Assembly (NCBI GenBank): GCA_034436035.1
Contig: DAOTVW010000209.1
Span: forward strand, 1 to 7,066
From: UBA4823 sp034436035
Lineage (GTDB): Bacteria; Chloroflexota; Anaerolineae; Anaerolineales; UBA4823
Direction of reading: 5' to 3'
Length of the DNA: 7,066 bases
The notes beneath the pieces were generated by a model, which worked only from the letters and a program-made list of their open reading frames with translations, was not told where the DNA came from and did no database searches. The position numbers were made by a program, and so were the translations under genes. Below, piece after piece: positions 1 through 4,564 of this stretch. Each line of letters begins with the position of its first letter. Position 1 is the first letter of the stretch.

Positions 1-2
1 AG

Positions 3-296
3 GAACAGGTTAAACTACGGGTTCAAGATCTACTCCAGGTCCGTGATGAACCCGGTCCGGGGGAGGTTAAATTTGAGGAAACAGGACGCCCTGTAGTGAT
101 CCCCATAACGTGCTATTTCTGCCATACAGAGGTCCAGAGGGGTGACGGATACATCTGGGTGTGTGACGAACACCGCAAACTTATGGAGCAGTTCTGGCAG
201 GCGTACATTACAGGAAGTGAGCCAGTACAATCTGAAGTAGTACCCCAGCGACCAAAGAAGGTTAGCTTATCACCTACAGGTTGGGTTCAGGCTTAG
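3..296 (+). CDS. Zinc-finger protein, 3' end of a longer gene (5' truncated by window)
   Basis: The reading frame is open from base 3 with no in-frame ATG, so this is probably the C-terminal 97 residues of a gene that begins before the window. A GTG at 96 could be an internal start, but no convincing ribosome binding site precedes it. The visible module is a C-x2-C-x13-C-x2-H zinc-binding pattern (Cys37, Cys40, Cys54, His57 of the visible part), with an acidic, proline/glycine-containing stretch before it and a low-complexity polar tail after it. Such short zinc modules in viruses usually mediate nucleic-acid or protein contacts; no specific family is recognised. It is transcribed towards the leftward operon and ends in TAG just before a terminator hairpin. 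The coding assignment is fairly secure because of the zinc motif and continuous frame; the function is unknown. Confidence 0.65.
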   Translation, partial: EQVKLRVQDLLQVRDEPGPGEVKFEETGRPVVIPITCYFCHTEVQRGDGYIWVCDEHRKLMEQFWQAYITGSEPVQSEVVPQRPKKVSLSPTGWVQA

Positions 297-300
297 GTCC

Positions 301-353
301 CGGCGACGGTGAGGGCCTTGGAAATTTTCTCGCTCGCCCGCCGTCAATTTTTT
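301..353 (+). terminator. Rho-independent-like terminator after the zinc-finger gene
   Basis: CGGC (301-304) pairs with GCCG (340-343). After a small internal loop, GGTGAG (308-313) pairs with CTCGCC (333-338), including one G-U pair. The hairpin is followed by TCAATTTTTT. It begins five bases after the TAG at 294-296, the expected place for a terminator of the plus-strand gene. Confidence 0.55.
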
Positions 354-374
354 AAGTGCGAAGGGCGCATTTTT
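354..374 (+). terminator. Second, weaker terminator-like hairpin
   Basis: AAGTGCG (354-360) pairs with CGCATTT (366-372) around a five-base loop, with one G-U pair, and a short T run ends at 374. It sits directly after the first hairpin and could be a backup terminator for the rightward transcript. On the minus strand the downstream bases are A-rich, so it is not a good terminator for the opposing operon. Confidence 0.35.
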
Positions 375-426
375 CCCTCTGTTGGATTTTGTACAAACTT
401 TAGTTTTGCTTGGGAGGACTTTTAAT

Positions 427-633
427 TTATGCCAAAGTCCACTTTTGAGACGCAGTCCTTGACGGGGGTTCCTCGCATTTCCCTAGATAGAGCCCCTTCA
501 AGACAATTCTTAATTCTCCGTTTTCAATCTCGGCTTCGTAGTCAATAGAAGCCAGGGTTTCATTGGTCAAGCATAGGCTCCCCACCTCTTCAGGTAGGTC
601 GGTTCTATATTGCTCTTTTGGGGTTAGCCGCAT
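427..633 (-). CDS. Small hypothetical protein (68 aa), last gene of the leftward operon
   Basis: The ATG at 633 is chosen over an in-frame GTG six bases upstream (637-639), because that GTG lies inside a near-perfect ribosome binding site (GGGAGGTGA, 2 bases before the ATG). The protein has 68 residues. The N-terminus is charged (MRLTPKEQYR). A central acidic segment is followed by an alternating hydrophobic stretch (ELRIVLKGLYLG) that looks like a beta hairpin, and the tail is polar. There is no membrane segment or signal peptide, and cysteines are too few and badly spaced for a zinc site. No family is recognised. It is separated from the upstream gene by about 110 bases with two hairpins and a possible promoter, so it may be expressed partly on its own. 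The excellent ribosome binding site is the main support that it is real. Confidence 0.65.
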   Translation of the reverse strand: MRLTPKEQYRTDLPEEVGSLCLTNETLASIDYEAEIENGELRIVLKGLYLGKCEEPPSRTASQKWTLA

Positions 634-635
634 AG

Positions 636-644
636 TCACCTCCC
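636..644 (-). promoter_or_regulatory. Strong ribosome binding site fixing the start at 633
   Basis: On the minus strand the bases read GGGAGGTGA, then CT, then ATG. The match to the 16S rRNA anti-Shine-Dalgarno is close to complete, and it rules out the GTG at 639 as the start because that codon is part of the site. Confidence 0.75.
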
Positions 645-651
645 GGATAAA

Positions 652-680
652 ATTTTAGGCAAGCGTTTTTTGAGTATTAA
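652..680 (-). promoter_or_regulatory. Possible sigma-70-like promoter for the 68-aa gene
   Basis: On the minus strand TTAATA (680-675) and TAAAAT (657-652) are separated by 17 bases. The -10 box matches consensus at five of six positions and the -35 box at four of six. The -35 lies inside the small palindrome at 673-686, which could therefore act as an operator. This is weak evidence in AT-rich DNA. Confidence 0.3.
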
Positions 681-708
681 CATACTGGGGGGGTAAAAAT
701 ACCCCCCT
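673..708. repeat. Two directly abutting hairpins between leftward genes
   Basis: AGTAT-TAAC-ATACT (673-686) is a 5-bp stem with a 4-base loop. It is followed with no spacer by a run of seven G (687-693) in which GGGGGGTA pairs with TACCCCCC around an AAAA loop (688-707). A G-U pair can extend the second stem to 687-708. Neither strand has a T run immediately after the G/C hairpin, so a classical intrinsic terminator is not obvious. The hairpin lies about 36 bases downstream of the stop codon at 744-746 in the leftward transcript, so transcript 3'-end protection, attenuation or protein binding are all possible. Confidence 0.7.
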
Positions 709-743
709 AAAATCGCAAATTATTCGTGGTACGATTGTTCTAT

Positions 744-1253
744 TCAATAGATAATTATACCTGATTGAAGGGAATAATAGTGTAGGTCACGTTCCTTCAC
801 GAAGAATACCGTGTCGAGCTGTGGCTCTATTAGAGCAACAACACCTGATGGAAACACGATTATATTGTACGAGTGAGCTGAGCCCCAATCAGCGACCCAT
901 CCTATCTGAATACTGTAAAAGAAGCTCAAGTTGGCTTTCAATGCCCAGGCATAATCGTCACAATCCCAGAAGTCCGGCACATATTTTTTAAACCGTACCC
1001 AGTCTGTACTTAAGATATTCAGTAACCCTTTCTGGTCTGTAGTACGATAGTATTCATCAACTTCGATGGTATATAGCTTACAGACCTGGTTGATGCTTTT
1101 AGCAATTTGTTCTCCTTTTATAGTGTACGTGGTAACCTGTGGGACCGTCAGTGGGCCATAGCGCTGCTTATACTGTATCAATTCCTGCATACAGGCTTCA
1201 TATTTTGCCTTATATGAGGATAGTTGACCAAGAAATTCCTTCCAGTCTGCCAT
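744..1253 (-). CDS. Cysteine-peptidase / transglutaminase-like fold protein (169 aa)
   Basis: The ATG at 1253 is preferred over a longer frame from 1295 because GGAG lies 7 bases before it and the longer frame would overlap the upstream gene. The N-terminus (about residues 5-31) is a charged, probably coiled-coil helix. The C-terminal half carries a pattern like papain/transglutaminase-type enzymes: Trp-Asp-Cys-Asp-Asp (Cys98, Asp99, Asp100), then GWV (118-120), Ala-His-Ser-Tyr-Asn (His127, Asn130), then Glu-Pro-Gln (143-145). Cys98 and His127 would be the catalytic pair. Phage proteins with CDD...HxxN...EPQ-type patterns are familiar to me, but I cannot name the family with certainty. A role in cell-wall cleavage or protein processing is inference. 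There is no signal peptide or membrane segment. It begins 4 bases after the stop of the 104-aa gene, so translation is probably coupled. Confidence 0.75.
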   Translation of the reverse strand: MADWKEFLGQLSSYKAKYEACMQELIQYKQRYGPLTVPQVTTYTIKGEQIAKSINQVCKLYTIEVDEYYRTTDQKGLLNILSTDWVRFKKYVPDFWDCDDYAWALKANLSFFYSIQIGWVADWGSAHSYNIIVFPSGVVALIEPQLDTVFFVKERDLHYYSLQSGIIIY

Positions 1254-1257
1254 AGTA

Positions 1258-1572
1258 CTACTCCAGAGACACGGCGTATTCCGTGGCGTAATCACGTGGA
1301 TACCAGGTGACCGATACCCGCCTGGTAAATATCACGCCTGTCTCAATAAGTGGAGCCAGAGATTGCTGTAGTTTGTAAGCTAGAGCGGAAAATATCTTAT
1401 CAACTGGCTGTCCATCTTCCTCAGTGACGTGGAAAACCATAACCTTGACTGTTTTTGGTACTTTTGACCTGGGATCGGTAATGGTTCGTTCATCCCACCA
1501 CCACTTATCAAATCTCAAACGCTTGGCTCTTTCAGGCTGCAATTTTACGTAGTTTTCTGCCGGTACAACCAT
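1258..1572 (-). CDS. Hypothetical protein (104 aa), possible nucleic-acid-handling role
   Basis: The ATG at 1572 overlaps the TAA of the upstream nuclease-like gene by one base (TAATG), and GAGGTGAT lies 6 bases before the ATG. The protein has 104 residues. Its N-terminal third is basic and aromatic (Lys/Arg at 10-20, three consecutive Trp at 24-26). A middle part of predicted beta strands (TVKVMVFHV, 41-49) is followed by a helix (about 57-75) and a final pair of strands rich in aromatics. The small beta-rich fold with many basic and aromatic residues, next to a nuclease and a zinc ribbon, would suit a single-stranded nucleic-acid-binding protein, but there is no diagnostic motif. That role is inference from composition and neighbours only. 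There is no membrane segment and no cysteine. Confidence 0.7.
   Translation of the reverse strand: MVVPAENYVKLQPERAKRLRFDKWWWDERTITDPRSKVPKTVKVMVFHVTEEDGQPVDKIFSALAYKLQQSLAPLIETGVIFTRRVSVTWYPRDYATEYAVSLE
1261..1264 (-). promoter_or_regulatory. Ribosome binding site fixing the start at 1253
   Basis: The minus strand reads GGAG, TAGTACT, ATG. The site sits just before the stop codon of the preceding gene (1258-1260), which favours the shorter 169-residue protein and translational coupling. Confidence 0.6.
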
Positions 1573-2030
1573 TATCGCATCACCTCTCTAAGGTATTCAT
1601 CTACCCACTTTGGCCGGTATATTATAATCTCTATGTCATTTTTCTTGGCAATAGCATCAGCCTGGGGATCGTATAAAGGTACTAGTAATATTGTCCTAAC
1701 CCTCCGGTCAGAGTATGGCTTCAGCTCCGGTGTTGCCCAGATGAGGTCCCGATATACTAGTAGTTCTCCTAACCCCTCGACGGGGCGCCGTAACTCACCT
1801 TCAATTAGTAGGATTTCATCCTTGGTGACCACCACCGCATCGCATGTTCTTTTCCATACCCTAGCGTACCTATTAACGTCGATACCAGGGTACTTTTCAG
1901 CTATGGTAAGGGGTGGTGGACCGAGGCGGAGGTTGAAAAAAACTTTGTCCGCAGGATAGTTTTCGTTAACCCACTCTATAACGTACCTACGATCCCTTTG
2001 TACATATGGCTTTCTTGGTTGCGGCTGCAT
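1572..2030 (-). CDS. PD-(D/E)XK-like nuclease candidate with Asp...Glu-x-Glu site (152 aa)
   Basis: After a basic N-terminus (residues 4-16) comes a predicted helix and then the likely core. A strand with Cys-Asp-Ala-Val-Val-Val (Asp64) and a strand Leu-Ile-Glu-Gly-Glu-Leu (Glu77, Glu79) match the order of acidic residues in the restriction-endonuclease-like fold. Next come two arginines (81, 82), a helix with Glu-Leu-Leu-Val-Tyr-Arg (89-94), a strand (RTILLVPLY, 112-120) and a final strand ending Tyr-Arg-Pro (138-140). The alternating strand/helix order and the conserved Tyr-Arg helix fit this fold. The usual Lys of E-x-K is Glu79 here, as in the E-x-E site of BamHI. Possible roles are recombination, Holliday-junction or DNA-end processing. 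The ATG at 2030 has only a weak ribosome binding site and lies inside the upstream gene (44-base overlap), so coupling is likely; a different start is possible. Confidence 0.65.
   Translation of the reverse strand: MQPQPRKPYVQRDRRYVIEWVNENYPADKVFFNLRLGPPPLTIAEKYPGIDVNRYARVWKRTCDAVVVTKDEILLIEGELRRPVEGLGELLVYRDLIWATPELKPYSDRRVRTILLVPLYDPQADAIAKKNDIEIIIYRPKWVDEYLREVMR
1579..1586 (-). promoter_or_regulatory. Ribosome binding site of the 104-aa gene, inside the upstream coding end
   Basis: The minus strand reads GAGGTGAT, GCGATA, ATG. The site is embedded in the last codons of the upstream gene, supporting the ATG at 1572 and the TAATG overlap. Confidence 0.6.
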
Positions 2031-2223
2031 GTTGACGCCACTTATTGAAATTTTCCTGCCACTTTACCCAGTATGGGCCTTTGTGGCTGGTTAGTTGGTC
2101 GATAACTGTCGACATTCTTTTTATTGCGCACTGTGGACATAAACCACTGCGGCTCCGGTGGTAATTATAATAGATGGACCCGCACTGGATGCAGTTCCAT
2201 CCCCGTGCTATTTTTCCCCCCAT
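1987..2223 (-). CDS. Zinc-ribbon protein (78 aa), first gene of the leftward operon
   Basis: This 78-residue basic protein carries a clear four-cysteine zinc ribbon: Cys11-x2-Cys14 and Cys29-x2-Cys32, with Tyr/His/Arg-rich residues in between. The C-terminal half is helical and basic, with several tryptophans (52, 55, 62). Small zinc ribbons at the head of viral operons are often DNA- or RNA-binding regulators or parts of replication complexes; which applies here cannot be told. The ATG at 2223 lacks a good ribosome binding site, but the promoter just upstream predicts a short leader of roughly 20 bases, so the first AUG is likely used. Its end overlaps the nuclease-like gene by 44 bases. The zinc pattern resembles the module at the left end of the window, but the last ligand (Cys, not His) and the flanking sequence differ. 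Confidence 0.75.
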   Translation of the reverse strand: MGGKIARGWNCIQCGSIYYNYHRSRSGLCPQCAIKRMSTVIDQLTSHKGPYWVKWQENFNKWRQHAAATKKAICTKGS

Positions 2224-2224
2224 C

Positions 2225-2253
2225 TTGACTTAATTCTACAGTGTAATCATACT
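2225..2253 (+). promoter_or_regulatory. Rightward sigma-70-like promoter for the structural operon
   Basis: TTGACT (2225-2230) and CATACT (2248-2253) are separated by 17 bases. The -35 matches consensus at five of six positions and the -10 at four of six. Transcription would start near 2260, leaving a leader of about 40 bases that contains the strong ribosome binding site at 2288-2295. Its -35 box is the exact inverted copy of the leftward one. Confidence 0.5.
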
Positions 2254-2275
2254 ATTTGTAAAGGTCGATAGTCAA
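2246..2275 (-). promoter_or_regulatory. Leftward sigma-70-like promoter for the zinc-ribbon operon
   Basis: On the minus strand TTGACT (2275-2270) and TATGAT (2251-2246) are separated by 18 bases; each box matches consensus at five of six positions. Transcription would begin about 20 bases before the ATG at 2223. The -10 box overlaps that of the rightward promoter. Confidence 0.6.
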
Positions 2276-2287
2276 AACACAAGATGT

Positions 2288-2295
2288 AGGAGGTG
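2288..2295 (+). promoter_or_regulatory. Strong ribosome binding site of the first structural gene
   Basis: AGGAGGTG is followed by five bases and the ATG at 2301. This near-perfect site predicts high expression of the first rightward gene. Confidence 0.75.
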
Positions 2296-2300
2296 TATAA

Positions 2301-2729
2301 ATGGCTATCAAACTAAAGGCGATGGCGGATATTGCCGCCAAATGGGCTCGTAGAGCCTCAGCAGCAGGACCCGACTATGAGGCTGGCCTAAGAGCACCAA
2401 AGGAAGACTGGGCTACGGCTGCCAAGAATGCTGAGCCTGCATTTGAGGCTGGTATTCAGGATGCCGTATCTAGGAAGGCTTTTGGTAAAGGGGTCAGTAA
2501 GGCAGGGTCCGAAAAATGGTCCCGCAAGGCTCTGGCGGTTGGTCCGGCAAGGTATGGTCCAGGCGTCACCGCTGCCACACCGGACTATACAACAGAGTTT
2601 AGCCCGTACCGGGATGCTCTGGAGCGCATCAGCCTGCCAGTTAAGGGCCGGAAGGGCGACCCGGCAAACATCGAGCGTGTGCGGACCATTGCCACAGCCT
2701 TGAGGTCCATCAAGACCGGCGGTGCATAA
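2301..2729 (+). CDS. Capsid-gene-adjacent protein with internal duplication (142 aa), possible assembly factor
   Basis: The first gene of the structural operon encodes a 142-residue, Ala/Gly/Lys/Arg-rich, probably mostly helical protein with no cysteine, signal peptide or membrane segment. A motif occurs twice: Lys-Trp-x-Arg-(x)-Ala-x-Ala-x-Gly-Pro-x-Tyr at residues 14-26 and, with one extra residue before the Tyr, at 72-85. Further Pro-x-Tyr/Phe elements (around 46-48 and 94-96) suggest a wider degenerate repeat. The C-terminus ends in a Gly-Asp-Pro-Ala-Asn turn (119-123) and a basic helix. I recognise this general pattern as one that recurs beside capsid genes in uncultured viruses, but I know of no tested function. 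Its position directly before the capsid gene and its small basic nature suggest a scaffold, capsid-associated or genome-binding protein; that is inference. The 33-base gap to the next gene holds only that gene's ribosome binding site. Confidence 0.8.
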   Translation: MAIKLKAMADIAAKWARRASAAGPDYEAGLRAPKEDWATAAKNAEPAFEAGIQDAVSRKAFGKGVSKAGSEKWSRKALAVGPARYGPGVTAATPDYTTEFSPYRDALERISLPVKGRKGDPANIERVRTIATALRSIKTGGA

Positions 2730-2751
2730 AAGGTTGTGGATGTCCAATAAT

Positions 2752-2760
2752 GGAGGTGAT
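2752..2760 (+). promoter_or_regulatory. Very strong ribosome binding site of the capsid gene
   Basis: GGAGGTGAT sits two bases before the ATG at 2763. It is the most complete anti-Shine-Dalgarno match in the plus-strand operon, as expected for the most abundant virion protein. Confidence 0.75.
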
Positions 2761-2762
2761 AC

Positions 2763-3839
2763 ATGAAGTATCGAATTACTGAAATACTGGCAGAGAAAAC
2801 GCTGGCGTCCAGCGGGACGGAACTGATAGACATCAACCTGACAGACCCGGTCTCCATGCTACTATTTGAGTATAAAAACACTCGTGGTAGCAACACTAAT
2901 GCAGGTCATGTGGCAAGCTGCCTAACGAAAATAGAGCTTGTCGATGGTGCTGATGTACTGTTTAGCCTCACCGGCAAGGAGCTTCATGCTCTGTCATACT
3001 TTGATGTTGGTCGAACTCCATATACGTTCCTGACCAATGCTGTGGGCGTTATGGAGATATTAGCTTTACAGTACTACTTCGGTAGACAGCTCTGGGACCC
3101 CCAATTGGCATTTGACCCTAAGCGGTTTAGGAATCCCCAGTTGAGAGTTACTTTCAGCCGTACCAATAATGATGCCAGCTCATCAGCCCACACACTGAGA
3201 ATACTGGGCTATGTCTTTGATGAGAAAGCTATTAGCCCGACTGGTTTTCTCATGACCAAAGAGCTTAAGTCCTTCACATCTGGAGCTGATGGGTCATATG
3301 AGTACACTGACCTGCCACGAGATTACCCAATTAGGAAAATGCTTATATTTGGGTATGCGGACGGCTACCAGCCATGGCAATGTGTCAACGAGGTTAGGTT
3401 ATCGGAGAATAACGATAAGAAGGTGCCGGTGGACTGCAAGGTATCGGCCTTAATGAAGGCAGTAAATACCCTGTACCCAAGGTGGGAGGAAGAGCTGTAT
3501 GCTGTTTTGACTGCTACAGGGGCTGACTTCTACTGGACACCTAATTTTGATGCGGTTATCTCCGGTGCCAGTGAGACAGCGGGGGCTGTTATCAGCATCG
3601 AAGGACAGCCGATGACATCACCCAAGAAGCTGTACTCTAGCAGTAGCGGTAATGCATTGCTTAATGTGAGTGGTTTTAACCCCCATGGTTGTGTGCCGAT
3701 ACTGTTTGGAGACCAGAACGACTTGGCTGACTGGTATGATGTCACTACTTTGGGTTCTCTGCAATTGAGGACCAAAGCGGGGTCTGCTGGGACCAATGCC
3801 AGCGTCCAAATTGTGACCCAGCAACTTAGAAAAATTTAG
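2763..3839 (+). CDS. Double jelly-roll major capsid protein (358 aa)
   Basis: This is the likely building block of an icosahedral tailless capsid, forming pseudo-hexameric trimers. The protein is beta-rich throughout, with no signal peptide or membrane segment. The first half shows the pattern I associate with prokaryotic DJR capsid proteins: a strand ending Ile-Glu-Leu-Val-Asp-Gly-Ala-Asp-Val-Leu-Phe-Ser-Leu (57-69), a helix with Gly-Lys-Glu...Ala-Leu-x-Tyr-Phe-Asp (71-81), then Phe-Gly-Arg (106-108), Trp-Asp-Pro...Phe-Asp-Pro-x-Arg-Phe-x-Asn-Pro-Gln-Leu-Arg (111-128). The second half has Gly-Phe-Leu-Met-Thr-Lys-Glu (161-167), Asp-Leu-Pro-Arg-Asp-Tyr-Pro-Ile-Arg (183-191) and Leu-Ser-Glu-Asn-Asn-Asp-Lys (213-219). 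Its 358 residues lie between PM2 P2 (about 270) and PRD1 P3 (about 395), near STIV B345. A HK97-fold protein is not supported, since no protease, portal or terminase accompanies it. Function is assigned from motifs and size; structure prediction would settle it. Confidence 0.85.
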   Translation: MKYRITEILAEKTLASSGTELIDINLTDPVSMLLFEYKNTRGSNTNAGHVASCLTKIELVDGADVLFSLTGKELHALSYFDVGRTPYTFLTNAVGVMEILALQYYFGRQLWDPQLAFDPKRFRNPQLRVTFSRTNNDASSSAHTLRILGYVFDEKAISPTGFLMTKELKSFTSGADGSYEYTDLPRDYPIRKMLIFGYADGYQPWQCVNEVRLSENNDKKVPVDCKVSALMKAVNTLYPRWEEELYAVLTATGADFYWTPNFDAVISGASETAGAVISIEGQPMTSPKKLYSSSSGNALLNVSGFNPHGCVPILFGDQNDLADWYDVTTLGSLQLRTKAGSAGTNASVQIVTQQLRKI

Positions 3840-3845
3840 AGGTGA
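3838..3845 (+). promoter_or_regulatory. Ribosome binding site fixing the start at 3848
   Basis: AGAGGTGA is followed by CT and the ATG at 3848. An in-frame GTG at 3842 lies inside this site and is therefore unlikely to be the start. The site overlaps the capsid gene's stop codon. Confidence 0.65.
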
Positions 3846-3847
3846 CT

Positions 3848-4150
3848 ATGATTGAACCTCGGAAGTACTCGTGGGCCTGGGTCACGAGTAGTAGGTTGCT
3901 GTCTCAAAAGCCCTGCTTACTATTGTATGCTTATGTTAAGGCAAGTGGCTCTGGGTCAGACACGGCACTGTATGATGGTGAGAATACCTCTGGGGTCATT
4001 ATAGCCGATATCAGCCCCAGTGCTGCTGGACAGTTCAAATTTAAACCTACTGCGCCGGTCTACTGTGACCGGGGTCTATATTTGAATGTAGGCACAGGTG
4101 TTTCAGGCGTGTTTGTTCAATTCCTGGAAGTGACCGAAGCGGGAGGTTAA
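3848..4150 (+). CDS. Small beta-rich structural protein (100 aa), candidate minor capsid/vertex component
   Basis: The gene starts 8 bases after the capsid gene stop, at the ATG chosen because of the ribosome binding site. The 100-residue protein is almost entirely predicted beta strand. A hydrophobic strand (LLLYAYV, 24-30) is followed by a Gly/Ser-rich turn with Asp-Gly-Glu-Asn-Thr-Ser-Gly (43-49), a strand, a polar loop with Pro-Thr-Ala-Pro (67-70), and two closing strands ending Val-Phe-Val-Gln-Phe-Leu-Glu-Val (88-95). It resembles a compact beta-sandwich. In DJR viruses small jelly-roll proteins form the pentons and vertices, and the position right after the capsid gene makes this a reasonable candidate, but no motif proves it. 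No signal peptide or membrane segment is present. It could instead be a cement or decoration protein. Confidence 0.75.
   Translation: MIEPRKYSWAWVTSSRLLSQKPCLLLYAYVKASGSGSDTALYDGENTSGVIIADISPSAAGQFKFKPTAPVYCDRGLYLNVGTGVSGVFVQFLEVTEAGG
4141..4146 (+). promoter_or_regulatory. Ribosome binding site inside the end of the upstream gene
   Basis: GGGAGG encodes the last Gly-Gly of the 100-residue protein and lies four bases before the ATG at 4151, which follows the TAA stop directly. This indicates tight translational coupling. Confidence 0.65.
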
Positions 4151-4555
4151 ATGTGGTATCACGTATCGGTCCCAGTCCCCGCCGGCACACCTGAGGACCA
4201 GCCAGTAGAGAAGGTCATACAGCTGACCCACGGGGTGGTCACATATCTGGCTGTAGGCTTCCCGGCTGGCTGTAAGCAGCTAGTTTCGTGCAGGGTATAT
4301 CACTGGGAACACCAGATATTTCCCACCAACCCTGATGAAGCTGCTTGTTGGAACGGAGGTATTGAGGGAGGAACAGAACACTATGTGCTTGACATGGAAC
4401 CCTTTGACTTAATAGTCAGGGCGTATGCGCCGAATGCAACTAAAGACCACACTCTAACGGTATTCGTGAATCTGCTACCTTTAGAGATAGCCGAGCCCTG
4501 GCAGGGAACACAGACAGCTATAGATAAGATTAAGAGTCTATTTGGACTCAGATAG
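4151..4555 (+). CDS. Beta-rich structural protein (134 aa), candidate vertex/penton-type protein
   Basis: The ATG directly abuts the upstream stop. The 134-residue protein opens with an alternating strand and Pro-Ala-Gly-Thr-Pro (MWYHVSVPVPAGTP). Strands follow around Val-Val-Thr-Tyr-Leu-Ala-Val (29-35) and Gln-Leu-Val-Ser-Cys-Arg-Val-Tyr-His-Trp-Glu-His (43-54), then a long loop with Cys-Trp (66-67), more strands (Phe-Asp-Leu-Ile-Val-Arg, 85-90; Thr-Leu-Thr-Val-Phe-Val, 101-106), and finally an amphipathic C-terminal helix (about 119-134). I recognise the general N-terminal pattern from uncultured-virus proteins but no tested function is known to me. The strand count fits a single jelly roll, as in penton proteins, and the helical tail could anchor it to capsid or membrane. 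This is inference from fold appearance and from its place two genes after the capsid gene. Confidence 0.75.
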   Translation: MWYHVSVPVPAGTPEDQPVEKVIQLTHGVVTYLAVGFPAGCKQLVSCRVYHWEHQIFPTNPDEAACWNGGIEGGTEHYVLDMEPFDLIVRAYAPNATKDHTLTVFVNLLPLEIAEPWQGTQTAIDKIKSLFGLR

Positions 4556-4561
4556 GGGGTG
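4554..4561 (+). promoter_or_regulatory. Ribosome binding site fixing the start at 4565
   Basis: AGGGGGTG is followed by TTT and the ATG at 4565. An in-frame GTG at 4559 overlaps the site and is rejected as the start. The site overlaps the stop codon of the upstream gene. Confidence 0.6.
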
Positions 4562-4564
4562 TTT

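Noticed and set aside
30..230. 66-residue minus-strand frame
   Set aside because: It is antisense to the zinc-finger gene, which has a clear metal-binding pattern.
388..397. Perfect 10-bp palindrome TTTGTACAAA
   Set aside because: It is in AT-rich intergenic DNA, occurs once, and is short enough to arise by chance; no partner site was seen.
429..548. 39-codon plus-strand frame with GGGAGGA about 10 bases upstream
   Set aside because: The ribosome-binding-like site is tempting, but the frame is antisense to the better-supported 68-aa gene and codes for a patternless Ser/Arg/Leu peptide.
1254..1295. Longer N-terminus for the cysteine-peptidase-like protein
   Set aside because: It would overlap the 104-aa gene by 38 bases, and the ATG at 1253 has its own GGAG at good spacing.
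1633..1959. 108-residue plus-strand reading frame
   Set aside because: It lies wholly inside the nuclease-like gene on the other strand, is Ser/Arg-rich without pattern, and has no ribosome binding site.
2388..2747. 119-residue minus-strand frame, plus overlapping frames at 2428-2703 (plus) and 2585-2896 (minus)
   Set aside because: All are shadows of the 142-aa gene and the capsid gene; Cys-rich or low-pattern translations and no promoter or ribosome binding site.
3530..3824. Two minus-strand frames inside the capsid gene
   Set aside because: They are antisense to a strongly supported structural gene and show no motif or start signal.
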